Shown in pieces: positions 17,000 to 26,269 of a stretch of DNA of 35,239 bases; within the stretch, counting starts at the first letter, position 1; each line of letters opens with the position of its first letter. This DNA comes from Alphaproteobacteria bacterium. GTDB lineage: Bacteria; Pseudomonadota; Alphaproteobacteria; Rhizobiales; Xanthobacteraceae. The notes below the pieces were generated by a model that saw nothing but the letters and a program-made list of their open reading frames with translations, had not been told where the DNA came from and searched no databases. Position numbers and translations under genes: made by a program. The DNA lies in the NCBI GenBank assembly GCA_026400395.1, contig JAPLPD010000133.1:1-35239 (forward strand), given 5' to 3'.

Positions 17000-18538
17000 C
17001 TAGCGGAAGCCCGACCAGCGATTGTCGAAGTTGCCGGTCGGCACCAACGGCGCGGCACCATTCATGGCCGTGCTCGCAGGCTTCGGCGCGGCAGCCGGCG
17101 TAACGGCGGCCGGGGCAAAGGCCGGGGTCTGCACCTCGGTCGTCTTCACCGGCGCTGCATCGGCCGGCCTGGGACGGATCGCTCCATTGGCAGAAGCCGT
17201 GCTGACCGGCTTGGCGGCTGGCTTCGGCTTGGCCGTCGGCGCCGGGTCGGCGGCCTTGGCTTCCTTGTCGCCACCGCGCAGTCCCACCAGCCGCGCCATC
17301 CGGTCCATGGTGCCTTCGGTCTTGGCGGCCGACGCGGTCTCGGGCGACTTTGACGAGAACAGACTGCCGAGCAGGCCGCCGCTCGACTTCGCCGCCGGGG
17401 CAGCGGCGGGCTTGGTCTCGGCGACGGTAATTGCCGGCGGCGCAACCTCGCCGGAGGCGGGCGACGACACGCCGGCCATGGCCGGGGCGTTTTCAAGCTC
17501 GGGAATCCGCGGCGGCCGCACCGTCACCGGAATGGTGCCCGGCGGCGTGGTGACAAACATCGTGGGTTCCTGCGGCGCGACGCCGAGCTGGTTCTTCTTC
17601 ACCGCCGCGATGAACACCGGATGCATGCCGCCGTCGGCATTGGTCTTGATCGGGGCAACCGTCACGTTGCGGCGGCTCAGGTCGGCGAACTGAATTTCAT
17701 CCTGGCGCTCGCGTTCCCGGACCAGGCTCGCGATTTCTTCCGAGACTTGATAGACCGGACACTTGGCGGACGGACTGAACGACAGCGGGCGTCCGTTCGG
17801 CCCCTGCGCATCGAACACGTAGCGCTTCTCGCACACATTGACCTTGGGCTCGAGACGCGACACCTCGAAGTGGTCGTTGCCCTTCTTGAGCATCTTCCAG
17901 AACGCAAGGTGCGGATTGTTGCGATGCTTGGCCATGTTCTGCGCCGTCATCCGGAACGGATAAGCCTGCACCTGGAACGATTTCTGTCCGCCAAAAAATG
18001 AGTCGCGGCCGAGCGCGTAGATTTCCGAGATCTGTTCGTCGGTCATCGAATAGCAGCCGCGCGACGAGCAATCGCCATGCACCATGAGCTGCGCGCCGGT
18101 GCGGCCCCACGAGCGGTCGTATGCGTTGGGGTAGCCGAGATCGAACGACAGATAGTATTGCGAGTTCGGATTCATCTGGCCGGGGGTGATGCTGTAGAAG
18201 CCCTCCGGAGCCTGACGATCGCCTTCCCTGAACTTCGGGCCGAGTTCGCCGGACCAGCGGCAGATCGGATAGGTCTTCAACAGCGCGAAGCGGCCGTCGC
18301 GGTCCTGTTTCCAGACTTCGAGTTCGGATTCTTCCTTGAACACGCGGACCAGGATCGGCGATTCCATGTCCATGTTCTTGGACTGGATTTCCTTGACCAT
18401 CTTGTCGGAGAGCGGCCGGGCCGCCTTCTCGCTCATCGGCAGCACGCCGAGGCTATCGGTGTTGCAGCCCGACAGCGCGCCGGCCGACAGCAGCGCGGCC
18501 GAAACCAGCAGTGCGCGAAGGATCGGGCTTCGGTTCAA
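17000..18538 (-). CDS. L,D-transpeptidase (YafK/DpaA-like) lipoprotein with Pro/Ala-rich tail
   Basis: 512 residues from the chosen start. A hydrophobic leader ending ALSGC (C25) is a lipoprotein signal. The YkuD-type catalytic domain (about 60-300) has the active-site block H154-GDCSSRG-C162 followed by YSMTDEQI, which matches the YafK group; those enzymes act on peptidoglycan cross-links or on cleavage of peptidoglycan-bound Lpp rather than classic LDT cross-linking. After about 350 the protein is low-complexity, rich in Ala, Pro and Lys, probably a wall-spanning or disordered segment, ending FDNRWSGFR. The start is set at TTG 18538 because GGGGAG (18544-18549) precedes it by five bases and the signal peptide begins there; the frame is open up to 18679. 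Confidence 0.85.
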   Translation of the reverse strand: MNRSPILRALLVSAALLSAGALSGCNTDSLGVLPMSEKAARPLSDKMVKEIQSKNMDMESPILVRVFKEESELEVWKQDRDGRFALLKTYPICRWSGELGPKFREGDRQAPEGFYSITPGQMNPNSQYYLSFDLGYPNAYDRSWGRTGAQLMVHGDCSSRGCYSMTDEQISEIYALGRDSFFGGQKSFQVQAYPFRMTAQNMAKHRNNPHLAFWKMLKKGNDHFEVSRLEPKVNVCEKRYVFDAQGPNGRPLSFSPSAKCPVYQVSEEIASLVRERERQDEIQFADLSRRNVTVAPIKTNADGGMHPVFIAAVKKNQLGVAPQEPTMFVTTPPGTIPVTVRPPRIPELENAPAMAGVSSPASGEVAPPAITVAETKPAAAPAAKSSGGLLGSLFSSKSPETASAAKTEGTMDRMARLVGLRGGDKEAKAADPAPTAKPKPAAKPVSTASANGAIRPRPADAAPVKTTEVQTPAFAPAAVTPAAAPKPASTAMNGAAPLVPTGNFDNRWSGFR

Positions 18539-18834
18539 ACGCAACTCCCCCACGGGCGGCAGGCAACGGCGGGCAGTCCCCGAACGATCATGCGATCCAT
18601 TATCCCCAAAAGGGCTGAAAACAGCAAGACCCGAGCCTCCAGACCCCCGGACTGTAATCCAGGCTCGACTTAAGAGCATGGCTAGGGTGAACGAACGGTA
18701 AAATTATGGCCGGATCGCTCGATAAACCCAGCTAAATCAATGAGGAACCGGAAACCGGGATCACGATCCGGCGGCCTCCGGCCCGGCGCCACAATGGGGA
18801 GGGATACCGGCGCGTTCGGCGCAGCTTTCGCCGC
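18539..18834. other. Intergenic region between accA and the L,D-transpeptidase gene
   Basis: About 296 bases. The frame of the downstream gene remains open over half of it, but this stretch has no homology or signal peptide logic. A GC-rich inverted stretch (GGCCTCCGGCC region near 18770-18790) follows accA and might end its transcript, though no T run follows. No gene is supported. Confidence 0.5.
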
Positions 18835-19794
<960 letters not shown>

Positions 19795-19867
19795 TTTATA
19801 AAAATATTACCTCTGAGGACACTATTCCGGGCGAAACTGGCCTGTGCCGGAGCGTTAAGTCAACCAC

Positions 19868-20809
19868 TCACGGTTCCTCGGCGAGAGGGTGCAGGTCGCG
19901 CACCAGACTTTTGAGCCGCTCCTCCAGAACATGGGTGTAGATCTGCGTGGTCGAGATGTCGGCATGGCCGAGCAGGGTCTGCACCACGCGGAGGTCGGCC
20001 CCATTCTGCAGCAGATGGCTGGCGAAAGCATGGCGCAGCACGTGGGGGCTGACCTGCGCGGCCTTGAGGCCCGCGGCCCCGGCCAACGTCTTGAGTTCCC
20101 GCGCGAAGTGCTGGCGGCTGAGATGCCCACTCTCGCCGAACGACGGGAACAGCCATCTGGATGTGTCGAGCTTCGCCTCGGCGCGCAGCGCCAGATAGTC
20201 GGTCATGGTGCGCTTGGCCTGGTCGTTGAGCGGAACCAGCCGTTCGCGCCCGCCCTTGCCGCGGATCACCAGCATGCGCTGGTCGCGGCGTGCCGCCGCC
20301 TCTGGCAGTGCCACCAGTTCGGAGACGCGGAGCCCGGTGGCGTAGAGCACTTCGAGCAGGCAATTGAGCCGCGCCGCGCGCAGCCGCTCGTGCTTTGCTT
20401 CGGTCTGCAATCCGCTGCGTGCCTGCGCCAGCAGATCGTCCACCTGCTTGACGCTGAGTACCTTGGGTAGGGCGCGGCCGCGCTTCGGCCCCTCGATCAC
20501 CGCGGCGGGGTCGTCTCCGCGGTGTCCCTCGCTGTACAGGAACCGGTAGAGCTGGCGGATCGCCGACAGCCGCCGCGCCACCGACGCCGGAGCGAGCCCG
20601 CGCTCGTCGAGCCGAACCAGATGCGCGCGCAACGCGTCGGTGTCGGCCTTGGCGATGCTGTCCCCGGTCGCGGTGAGGCCGGCGGAAAAATCAGCGAGGT
20701 CGCGGCGGTAGGCGTCGAGCGTGTTGCGGCTCGCCCCGCGCTCGGCGGCCAGCATGTCGAGGAAAAGCTCGATCAGCGTTTCGTTGCTTGCGCTCGGCCG
20801 GCGGGCCAT
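19868..20809 (-). CDS. xerD: Site-specific tyrosine recombinase XerD
   Basis: 313 residues. XerD, with XerC, resolves chromosome dimers at the dif site near the terminus under FtsK control. The N-terminal SAM-like core-binding domain spans about 10-100 and the catalytic domain follows. The catalytic set is visible: R161 in TGLRVSELV, K185 in RGKGGRER, H256 and R259 in HVLRHAFASHLL, H282 in LLGHADISTTQ and the nucleophile Y291 in IYTHV. Position upstream of accA and downstream of a small membrane peptide gene matches the chromosomal housekeeping XerD of this order rather than a phage or integron integrase. Confidence 0.95.
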   Translation of the reverse strand: MARRPSASNETLIELFLDMLAAERGASRNTLDAYRRDLADFSAGLTATGDSIAKADTDALRAHLVRLDERGLAPASVARRLSAIRQLYRFLYSEGHRGDDPAAVIEGPKRGRALPKVLSVKQVDDLLAQARSGLQTEAKHERLRAARLNCLLEVLYATGLRVSELVALPEAAARRDQRMLVIRGKGGRERLVPLNDQAKRTMTDYLALRAEAKLDTSRWLFPSFGESGHLSRQHFARELKTLAGAAGLKAAQVSPHVLRHAFASHLLQNGADLRVVQTLLGHADISTTQIYTHVLEERLKSLVRDLHPLAEEP

Positions 20810-20825
20810 CCGACGTGCAGCCGTT

Positions 20826-20978
20826 TCAGTTCGGGGGCTTGAACAGCTTGTCGGGCGGTATGGTCACGGTCATCTCGCGTGGTTGCGGATCGACGAATCG
20901 GGTGAGCCAAAAAGCGCCGCCGTACACCAAGCCCCCCAGGACCCCAATCACCAGCAGAAATCGGAACAAGGTCGGCAT
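20826..20978 (-). CDS. Small single-pass membrane peptide upstream of xerD
   Basis: 50 residues: MPTLFRFLLVIGVLGGLVYG begins a single hydrophobic helix (about 4-26), followed by a short polar tail with DPQPREMTVTIPPDKL. The tail would face the periplasm or cytoplasm. The frame runs from ATG 20978 to TGA 20826 and the gene ends 16 bases before the xerD start, so it is likely co-transcribed. I recall similar peptides next to xerD in related genomes, which supports it being real; function is unknown. Confidence 0.75.
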   Translation of the reverse strand: MPTLFRFLLVIGVLGGLVYGGAFWLTRFVDPQPREMTVTIPPDKLFKPPN

Positions 20979-21065
20979 TTTCGCACTCGGGGAGCGCCGA
21001 ATCGCCGGCGTTTAACTGTTCAGGCCACGGTTTATGCCATCGTCGGATTTGGATACAAGTAGACC

Positions 21066-21698
21066 ATGTCGGATGTCGTCGCGCATAACGGCGCCAGCAA
21101 GGGCGCGGCTTCGCAGCCAAACGCCGCGCTGGGCGCGGCGCTCGGTCATCGCTCCGTCGTGCTGGTCGGCATGATGGGCGCGGGCAAGTCGTCGGTCGGC
21201 CGAAGGCTGGCGAGCCGGATGGGCGTTCCGTTCGTCGATGCCGACGTCGAAATCGAAAAGGCAGCCGGCATGACCATCTCGGAAATTTTCGCCAACCACG
21301 GCGAGCCGTATTTTCGCGCCGGCGAGACGCGGGTGATCGCGCGACTGTTGGACGGCGGACCGCAGGTGCTGGCTACCGGCGGCGGTGCATTCATGAACGC
21401 CGACACCCGCGCGGCGATTCGCGCCAAGGGAATCTCTGTGTGGCTGCGCGCCACCGTCGAAGTGCTGAGTCGGCGCATCAAGCGCCGCGGCGATCGCCCG
21501 CTGCTCAAGGGCGCCGATCTGTCGGAGACCATGCGACGCCTGCTTGAGGAGCGTGATCCGGTCTATGCCGAGGCCGACCTGACGATCGAATCGCGTGACG
21601 TGCCGCACGAAACCATCGTCGATGAAATTCTGCTGGGCCTGCGCGGCCGCCTGGCGCCAGACGGCACCGCGGAAGCCGCGCCGGGAGACGTTCCATGA
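21066..21698 (+). CDS. aroK: Shikimate kinase
   Basis: 210 residues. It phosphorylates shikimate at the 3-hydroxyl with ATP, in the chorismate pathway. The P-loop GMMGAGKSS is at 35-43, D58/D60 in FVDADVEIE bind magnesium and shikimate, ATGGGAF is the shikimate-binding glycine block, and RPLLKG contains the lid arginine. The first 25 residues are a non-conserved extension common in this order. The stop overlaps the aroB start as ATGA, so aroK and aroB are coupled. Confidence 0.96.
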   Translation: MSDVVAHNGASKGAASQPNAALGAALGHRSVVLVGMMGAGKSSVGRRLASRMGVPFVDADVEIEKAAGMTISEIFANHGEPYFRAGETRVIARLLDGGPQVLATGGGAFMNADTRAAIRAKGISVWLRATVEVLSRRIKRRGDRPLLKGADLSETMRRLLEERDPVYAEADLTIESRDVPHETIVDEILLGLRGRLAPDGTAEAAPGDVP

Positions 21699-22846
21699 AC
21701 GTGCAGCCCCGAGCCGGCGAACCGATCATCGTCAACGTCGGCCTTGGCGACCGCGCCTACGACATCGTGATCGGGCGGGGCCTGCTCGCCTCCCTCGGCG
21801 AACGCGTTGCGATGCTACGGCCGGGATGCAAGGTCGCGATCGTCACCGACGAGACAGTGGCGCGCCACCACCTCGCGGCGGCGCAGGCCGCATTGACCGA
21901 TGCCGGTATCGCCGTTTCGTCGATCAAGGTGCCGGCCGGCGAAAGCAGCAAGAGCTTCCGCCAGTTCGAGCGGGTCTGCGACGCGCTGCTCGCCGCCCGG
22001 ATCGAGCGCGGCGATCTCATTGTGGCGCTCGGCGGTGGCGTGGTCGGCGACCTCGGCGGCTTCGCCGCTTCCGTCATCCGGCGCGGCGTCGACTACGTTC
22101 AGGTGCCGACGACGCTGCTGTCGCAGGTCGATTCGTCGGTTGGCGGCAAAACCGCGATCAATGCGCGGCAAGGCAAGAATCTGGTCGGCGCGTTCTATCA
22201 GCCGATCATGGTGCTGGCCGACACAGCTCTGCTCGACACGTTGCCTGAACGCGAATTCCGCGCCGGCTATGCCGAGACCGTCAAATACGGCCTGCTCGGC
22301 GATGCCGCGTTCTTCGAATGGCTGGACGTCAACTGGCGCGATGTGTTCGCCGGCGGCGAATCTTCCGGAAGCTCCGCGCGGGAGCACGCCATCGCGGTGA
22401 GCTGCCGCGCCAAGGCCGCCATCGTCGCCCGCGACGAGCGCGAGACCGGCGACCGCATGCTGCTCAACCTCGGGCACACCTTCGGCCACGCCTTCGAGGC
22501 GGCGGCGGGATTCTCCGACAAGCTGCTGCACGGCGAAGCGGTGGGACTCGGCATGTCGCTCGCCCTCGAGTTTTCGGCCCGGCGCGGGCTGATCGCCCAG
22601 GAGGAGGCCGATCGTGCCATCGCCCACCTTGCGGCCACCGGCCTGCCGACCCACGTGAAGGCGGTGATGGGCGGCAACTGGCCAGGCATCGACGTGATGA
22701 TGGATCTGATTTCGCAGGACAAGAAGGTCAAGCGCGGCCAGCTTACGTTCATTCTGGTGCGCGGCATCGGCGCCGCTTTCGTTACCCGCGACGTCGCGAC
22801 CGATGAGGTTCGCGCATTCATCGCCGAGAAACTCGGCGCGCGATGA
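21695..22846 (+). CDS. aroB: 3-dehydroquinate synthase
   Basis: 383 residues. It converts DAHP to 3-dehydroquinate, the second step towards chorismate, with NAD and a divalent metal. VALGGGVVGDLGGFAAS is the NAD-binding block, QVPTTLLSQVDSSVGGKTAIN the substrate block, and E/H ligands appear in GYAETVKYG, LNLGHTFGHAFE and LLHGEAV. It overlaps aroK by four bases at the start and the HlyC/CorC gene by four bases at the stop, a tight three-gene unit. Confidence 0.98.
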   Translation: MNVQPRAGEPIIVNVGLGDRAYDIVIGRGLLASLGERVAMLRPGCKVAIVTDETVARHHLAAAQAALTDAGIAVSSIKVPAGESSKSFRQFERVCDALLAARIERGDLIVALGGGVVGDLGGFAASVIRRGVDYVQVPTTLLSQVDSSVGGKTAINARQGKNLVGAFYQPIMVLADTALLDTLPEREFRAGYAETVKYGLLGDAAFFEWLDVNWRDVFAGGESSGSSAREHAIAVSCRAKAAIVARDERETGDRMLLNLGHTFGHAFEAAAGFSDKLLHGEAVGLGMSLALEFSARRGLIAQEEADRAIAHLAATGLPTHVKAVMGGNWPGIDVMMDLISQDKKVKRGQLTFILVRGIGAAFVTRDVATDEVRAFIAEKLGAR

Positions 22847-24186
22847 CAAGCGTGATGTCGGATACGATCGTTAATCTTCTGCTCGCTCTATCTCTTCTGA
22901 TAGCCAACGCGTTCTTTGTTGCTGCGGAGTTCGCCCTGGTAAAGAGCCGGGGCTTTCGCATCAACGCGATGGCGGAGCAGAAGCGCTTCGCCGCCCGTCT
23001 GCTGCAGCAGATGATGGGCAACGTCGAAGCTTATCTGGCGTGCTGCCAGCTCGGCATCACCATGGCCTCGCTCGGTCTCGGCTGGGTCGGCGAGCCGACC
23101 GTCGCGGCCCTGCTCAGTCCGGTGCTGGCGGGCTTCGGCATGTCGGACGCGAGCCTGCATTTCACGTCGTTCATCGTCGGCTTTCTGGTGTTTTCATCGC
23201 TGCACATTGTCGTCGGCGAACAGGTGCCGAAAACGCTCGCGATCCGTGAGCCGGTGCCGGTTTCGCAATGGATCGCGTATCCGCTCTACGTGACTTACCT
23301 CGTCTTCTATCCGCTGAATTGGCTGCTCAACGCGGCGTCGCGCTCGATCCTTCGGATGCTCGGGGTCAAGGAAGGCTCGGAGCAGGAAATCCTGACCGAC
23401 ACCGAAATCGAGGGGCTGGTCGAGGTCTCCGCCGAGTACGGCAAGATGGAAGAGGGCGAGGCGGAATACATTCAGAACGTGTTTCGCTTCGGCGATCTCG
23501 AAGTCTCCGATGTCATGGTTCATCGCACAGAGATGGTCACGGTCGACGCAGCCGATCCGCCGGAAGAAATCGTCAACACCGTACTGAAAGCCGAGTACAC
23601 GCGCATTCCGCTGTGGCGCGACAAGCCCGAGAATATTATCGGGATCCTGCATGCGAAGGATCTGCTACGCGCGATTAACACCGCCGGCGGCGATCTCACC
23701 AAGGTCGACGTCATGGCGCTCGCATTGCCGCCGTGGTTCGTGCCCGACATCCGCCCGCTGTCGGAGCAGCTCAAGGCGTTTCGCCGGCGCAAGACCCATT
23801 TCGCGCTGGTGGTCGATGAGTACGGCGAAGTCAAAGGGTTGGTCACGCTCGAGGATGTGATCGAGGAAATCGTCGGCGATATTTCAGACGAGCACGATAT
23901 TCCGGTGCCGGGCGTGCGGCCGCAGCCGGATGGTTCGGTCAACGTCGATGGTGCGGTGCCGATCCGCGATCTCAACCGCGCCATGGACTGGAACCTGCCG
24001 GACGCTGACGCAACCACCGTCGCCGGTCTGGTCATCCATGAGGCGCGCTCGATCCCGGACGTGGGCCAGAGCTTCACCTTCCACGGCTTTCGGTTCAGCG
24101 TGATGCGCAAGGAACGCAACCGCATCACGGCGCTGCGGATTACGCCGCTGGGGCGCAAGCCTGTGGCGCTGGCGCGGGCGGGCTGA
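22843..24186 (+). CDS. Hemolysin C/CorC family transporter (CNNM-CBS-CorC)
   Basis: 447 residues. The N-terminal CNNM/DUF21 domain (about 1-200) has membrane segments (LLLALSLLIANAFFVAAEFALV at the start) and the family motif GITMASLGLGWVGEP. A pair of CBS domains follows at about 210-335 (VMVHRTEMVTV and HFALVVDEYGEVKGLVTLEDVIEEIVGD), then a CorC_HlyC C-terminal domain. Family members are linked to magnesium or cobalt export and tolerance. The ATGA overlap with aroB places it in that operon; the link between the two activities is positional only. Confidence 0.93.
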   Translation: MTSVMSDTIVNLLLALSLLIANAFFVAAEFALVKSRGFRINAMAEQKRFAARLLQQMMGNVEAYLACCQLGITMASLGLGWVGEPTVAALLSPVLAGFGMSDASLHFTSFIVGFLVFSSLHIVVGEQVPKTLAIREPVPVSQWIAYPLYVTYLVFYPLNWLLNAASRSILRMLGVKEGSEQEILTDTEIEGLVEVSAEYGKMEEGEAEYIQNVFRFGDLEVSDVMVHRTEMVTVDAADPPEEIVNTVLKAEYTRIPLWRDKPENIIGILHAKDLLRAINTAGGDLTKVDVMALALPPWFVPDIRPLSEQLKAFRRRKTHFALVVDEYGEVKGLVTLEDVIEEIVGDISDEHDIPVPGVRPQPDGSVNVDGAVPIRDLNRAMDWNLPDADATTVAGLVIHEARSIPDVGQSFTFHGFRFSVMRKERNRITALRITPLGRKPVALARAG

Positions 24187-24262
24187 GCGCGCTCGTGCCG
24201 CGTTGACTTCGTTCATCGCCCTCCTATCGTGGCCGCAAGATCAAAGATCCCGGGAGGGTTTC

Positions 24263-25231
24263 GTGAAAGTGATGGGCCGGACTCTTCTGGCTGCGGTTGC
24301 GCTGTTCATGGTCTCCGCCGCGCAGGCGCAAAATTATCCCGATCGCCCGATCCGCCTGATCGCGCCGTTCCCCGCCGGCGGTCTCGCTGACGTTCTGGCG
24401 CGCGCGGTTGGCGACGAGATGTCAAAGTCGCTCGGCCAGCCGGTGATCGTCGAGAACCGCACCGGCGCTGGCGGCAACACCGGCGCCGACGCCGTCGCCA
24501 AGGCCGCGCCCGACGGATACACGCTGCTGATGTCGTCGGCGGGCATCCTCACCGCCAATCCGTTCCTCTACGCGGCGATGCCGTTCGACGTGGAGACCGC
24601 ATTCATCCCGGTTTCCAACGTGGCCGAAATGTCGATGCTGGTGGTGGTGCACCCGAAGGTCGATGCCAAGACGCTCAAGGAGTTCGTCGCGCTCGCCAAG
24701 GCGCAGCCGGGCAAGCTCAACTTCGGCTCGCCCGGCATCGGCACCACCGGGCATCTCGGGCTGGCGATGCTGATGAACGCCGCCGGCGTGAAGATCACCC
24801 ACGTCCCCTATCGTGGCGCGGCGCCCGCCGTCACCGATTTGATCGCGGGTCAGATCGATGGCGTGGTGGACAACCCGCCGACCGTGCTGCCGCATATCGC
24901 ATCGGGCGCGCTGCGGCCGCTGGCGGTGGCGGCGAAACAGCGGATGCCGTTGTTGCCCGAAGTGCCGACCGCCGCCGAGGGCGTGTTAGCCAACTACGAG
25001 GCGTCGTCCTGGTTCGGGATTGTGGCGCCGGCCGGCACGCCGTCGGCGATCGTGGCGCGGCTGCACAAGGAAATCGCCGTGGCGGTCCGCACGCCGGCCA
25101 TGCAGGAGCGTTTCAGCAAGTCCGGCGCGCGGCTTGTCGGCGATACGCCGCAGGAGTTCGCCGCGCAAATCCGCGCCGAGCGAATCACATGGAGCGGGAT
25201 CATCAAAGCGGCGAACATCACGCCGCAGTAG
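24263..25231 (+). CDS. Tripartite tricarboxylate transporter substrate-binding protein (TctC/Bug family)
   Basis: 322 residues. A signal peptide (VKVMGRTLLAAVALFMVSA, cleavage likely after AQA) is followed by the Bug/TctC signature YPDRPIRLIAPFPAGG and, later, PYRGAAPAVTDLIAGQIDG. These periplasmic proteins bind carboxylates, amides or related small acids and pass them to a TctAB membrane pair. No tctA or tctB is next to it, so it is an orphan binding protein, as is usual for the large Bug families. The GTG start at 24263 is chosen because GGAGG (24253-24257) precedes it by five bases. Confidence 0.92.
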   Translation: MKVMGRTLLAAVALFMVSAAQAQNYPDRPIRLIAPFPAGGLADVLARAVGDEMSKSLGQPVIVENRTGAGGNTGADAVAKAAPDGYTLLMSSAGILTANPFLYAAMPFDVETAFIPVSNVAEMSMLVVVHPKVDAKTLKEFVALAKAQPGKLNFGSPGIGTTGHLGLAMLMNAAGVKITHVPYRGAAPAVTDLIAGQIDGVVDNPPTVLPHIASGALRPLAVAAKQRMPLLPEVPTAAEGVLANYEASSWFGIVAPAGTPSAIVARLHKEIAVAVRTPAMQERFSKSGARLVGDTPQEFAAQIRAERITWSGIIKAANITPQ

Positions 25232-25282
25232 GCCGGCGAGGTGCGATGGTGCGCGGCCGGCTTGGAACGAGGCCGGTGGCGG

Positions 25283-25549
25283 CTACTCGCCCGGTGCGCT
25301 GGCGTGGATGGCCAAAGCGTGCACGCCCGAGGCCAGTTCGCCGGACAGGGTCTGATTGATCATGCGATGGCGATCGATCCGGCTCTTTCCGCGGAACGCC
25401 TCCGACACGATATTCACCCGGAAATGGGTCTCGCCGCCCTCTCGGTGTCCGGCGTGGCCTGCGTGCTGATGCGATTCATCCGCCACGTCGAGACTTTGCG
25501 GCGTGAATGCGGCGGCGAGCTTTTCAGCGATCCGGGTCTTAACCTGCAT
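25283..25549 (-). CDS. BolA family protein
   Basis: 88 residues. A single BolA domain with the characteristic FRGKSRIDRHRMINQTLSGE block; the His in RHRM is the conserved position used for iron-sulfur ligation with monothiol glutaredoxins. BolA proteins take part in iron-sulfur cluster transfer or transcription control. The insert HQHAGHAGHREGG in the loop adds several histidines, a plausible metal site. The start at 25549 (MQVKTRIAEKL) is the family start; a longer frame adds 17 non-conserved residues. It is divergent from the J-domain gene. Confidence 0.93.
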   Translation of the reverse strand: MQVKTRIAEKLAAAFTPQSLDVADESHQHAGHAGHREGGETHFRVNIVSEAFRGKSRIDRHRMINQTLSGELASGVHALAIHASAPGE

Positions 25550-25669
25550 GGAACCTGACGTATGCGACGATTGCGCGGGGGTCAATCGCTTCGAAGCCAA
25601 ACGCGCTCTTGGATAATTTTTCTGTCAAGACTTGAAGATAACGTCCGCAACTCCTCATAGTGCCCGGTC

Positions 25670-26269
25670 ATGAAATCCGACTCACCCTTATTCGATCGCA
25701 TTCGCGTCAAGCCCGCCCAGGATCGCCGCGCGCGCCCGGATGGTCCGTGCTGCGAGTGGAAGGGCTGCGCCAACGCGGCGACGCATCGTGCGCCCAAGGC
25801 GCGCCCGCGCGAGAACGAGCAGTGGCGTTTCTGTCTGGAGCATGTGCGCGAGTACAATCACTCCTACAATTACTTTTCCGGCATGAGCAACGACGCCGTC
25901 CTGAAGTATCAGAAGGACGCTCTCACCGGCCATCGCCCGACCTGGAAGATGGGAACCGGCAATCATCCCGGTCCCGAGATCGGCCCGGATGCGGCGCGCG
26001 ATCCGTTCAACGTGTTCCGCGAATTCGGCGCGAAGGCGAAGACCGAGAAGGTCGAGCCGCCACGCGCTGTGCGCAACGCCGAGCGCAAGGCATTGAACGA
26101 GCTTGGCCTCGACGTTGGCGCCGATAAGGCGGAAATCAAAGCGAAGTTCAAGATGCTGGTGAAGCGCCACCATCCCGACGCCAACAACGGCGACCGCGGC
26201 ACCGAAGACAAGCTGCGCGAGATCATCCAGGCTTACAATTACCTGAAGTCAGTCGGCGCGCTTAAGTAG
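25670..26269 (+). CDS. J-domain protein with N-terminal cysteine segment
   Basis: 199 residues. The C-terminal 60 residues are a J domain with HPD at 168-170 (KRHHPDANN), which would stimulate the ATPase of a DnaK. The N-terminal part has C27, C28, C33 and C55 (CCEWKGC and RFCLEH), a possible zinc-binding site, and the conserved block VREYNHSYNYFSGMS. I know proteins of this layout next to bolA and cobS in Hyphomicrobiales; their client is unknown. The stop overlaps the convergent MFS gene by eight bases. Confidence 0.9.
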   Translation: MKSDSPLFDRIRVKPAQDRRARPDGPCCEWKGCANAATHRAPKARPRENEQWRFCLEHVREYNHSYNYFSGMSNDAVLKYQKDALTGHRPTWKMGTGNHPGPEIGPDAARDPFNVFREFGAKAKTEKVEPPRAVRNAERKALNELGLDVGADKAEIKAKFKMLVKRHHPDANNGDRGTEDKLREIIQAYNYLKSVGALK

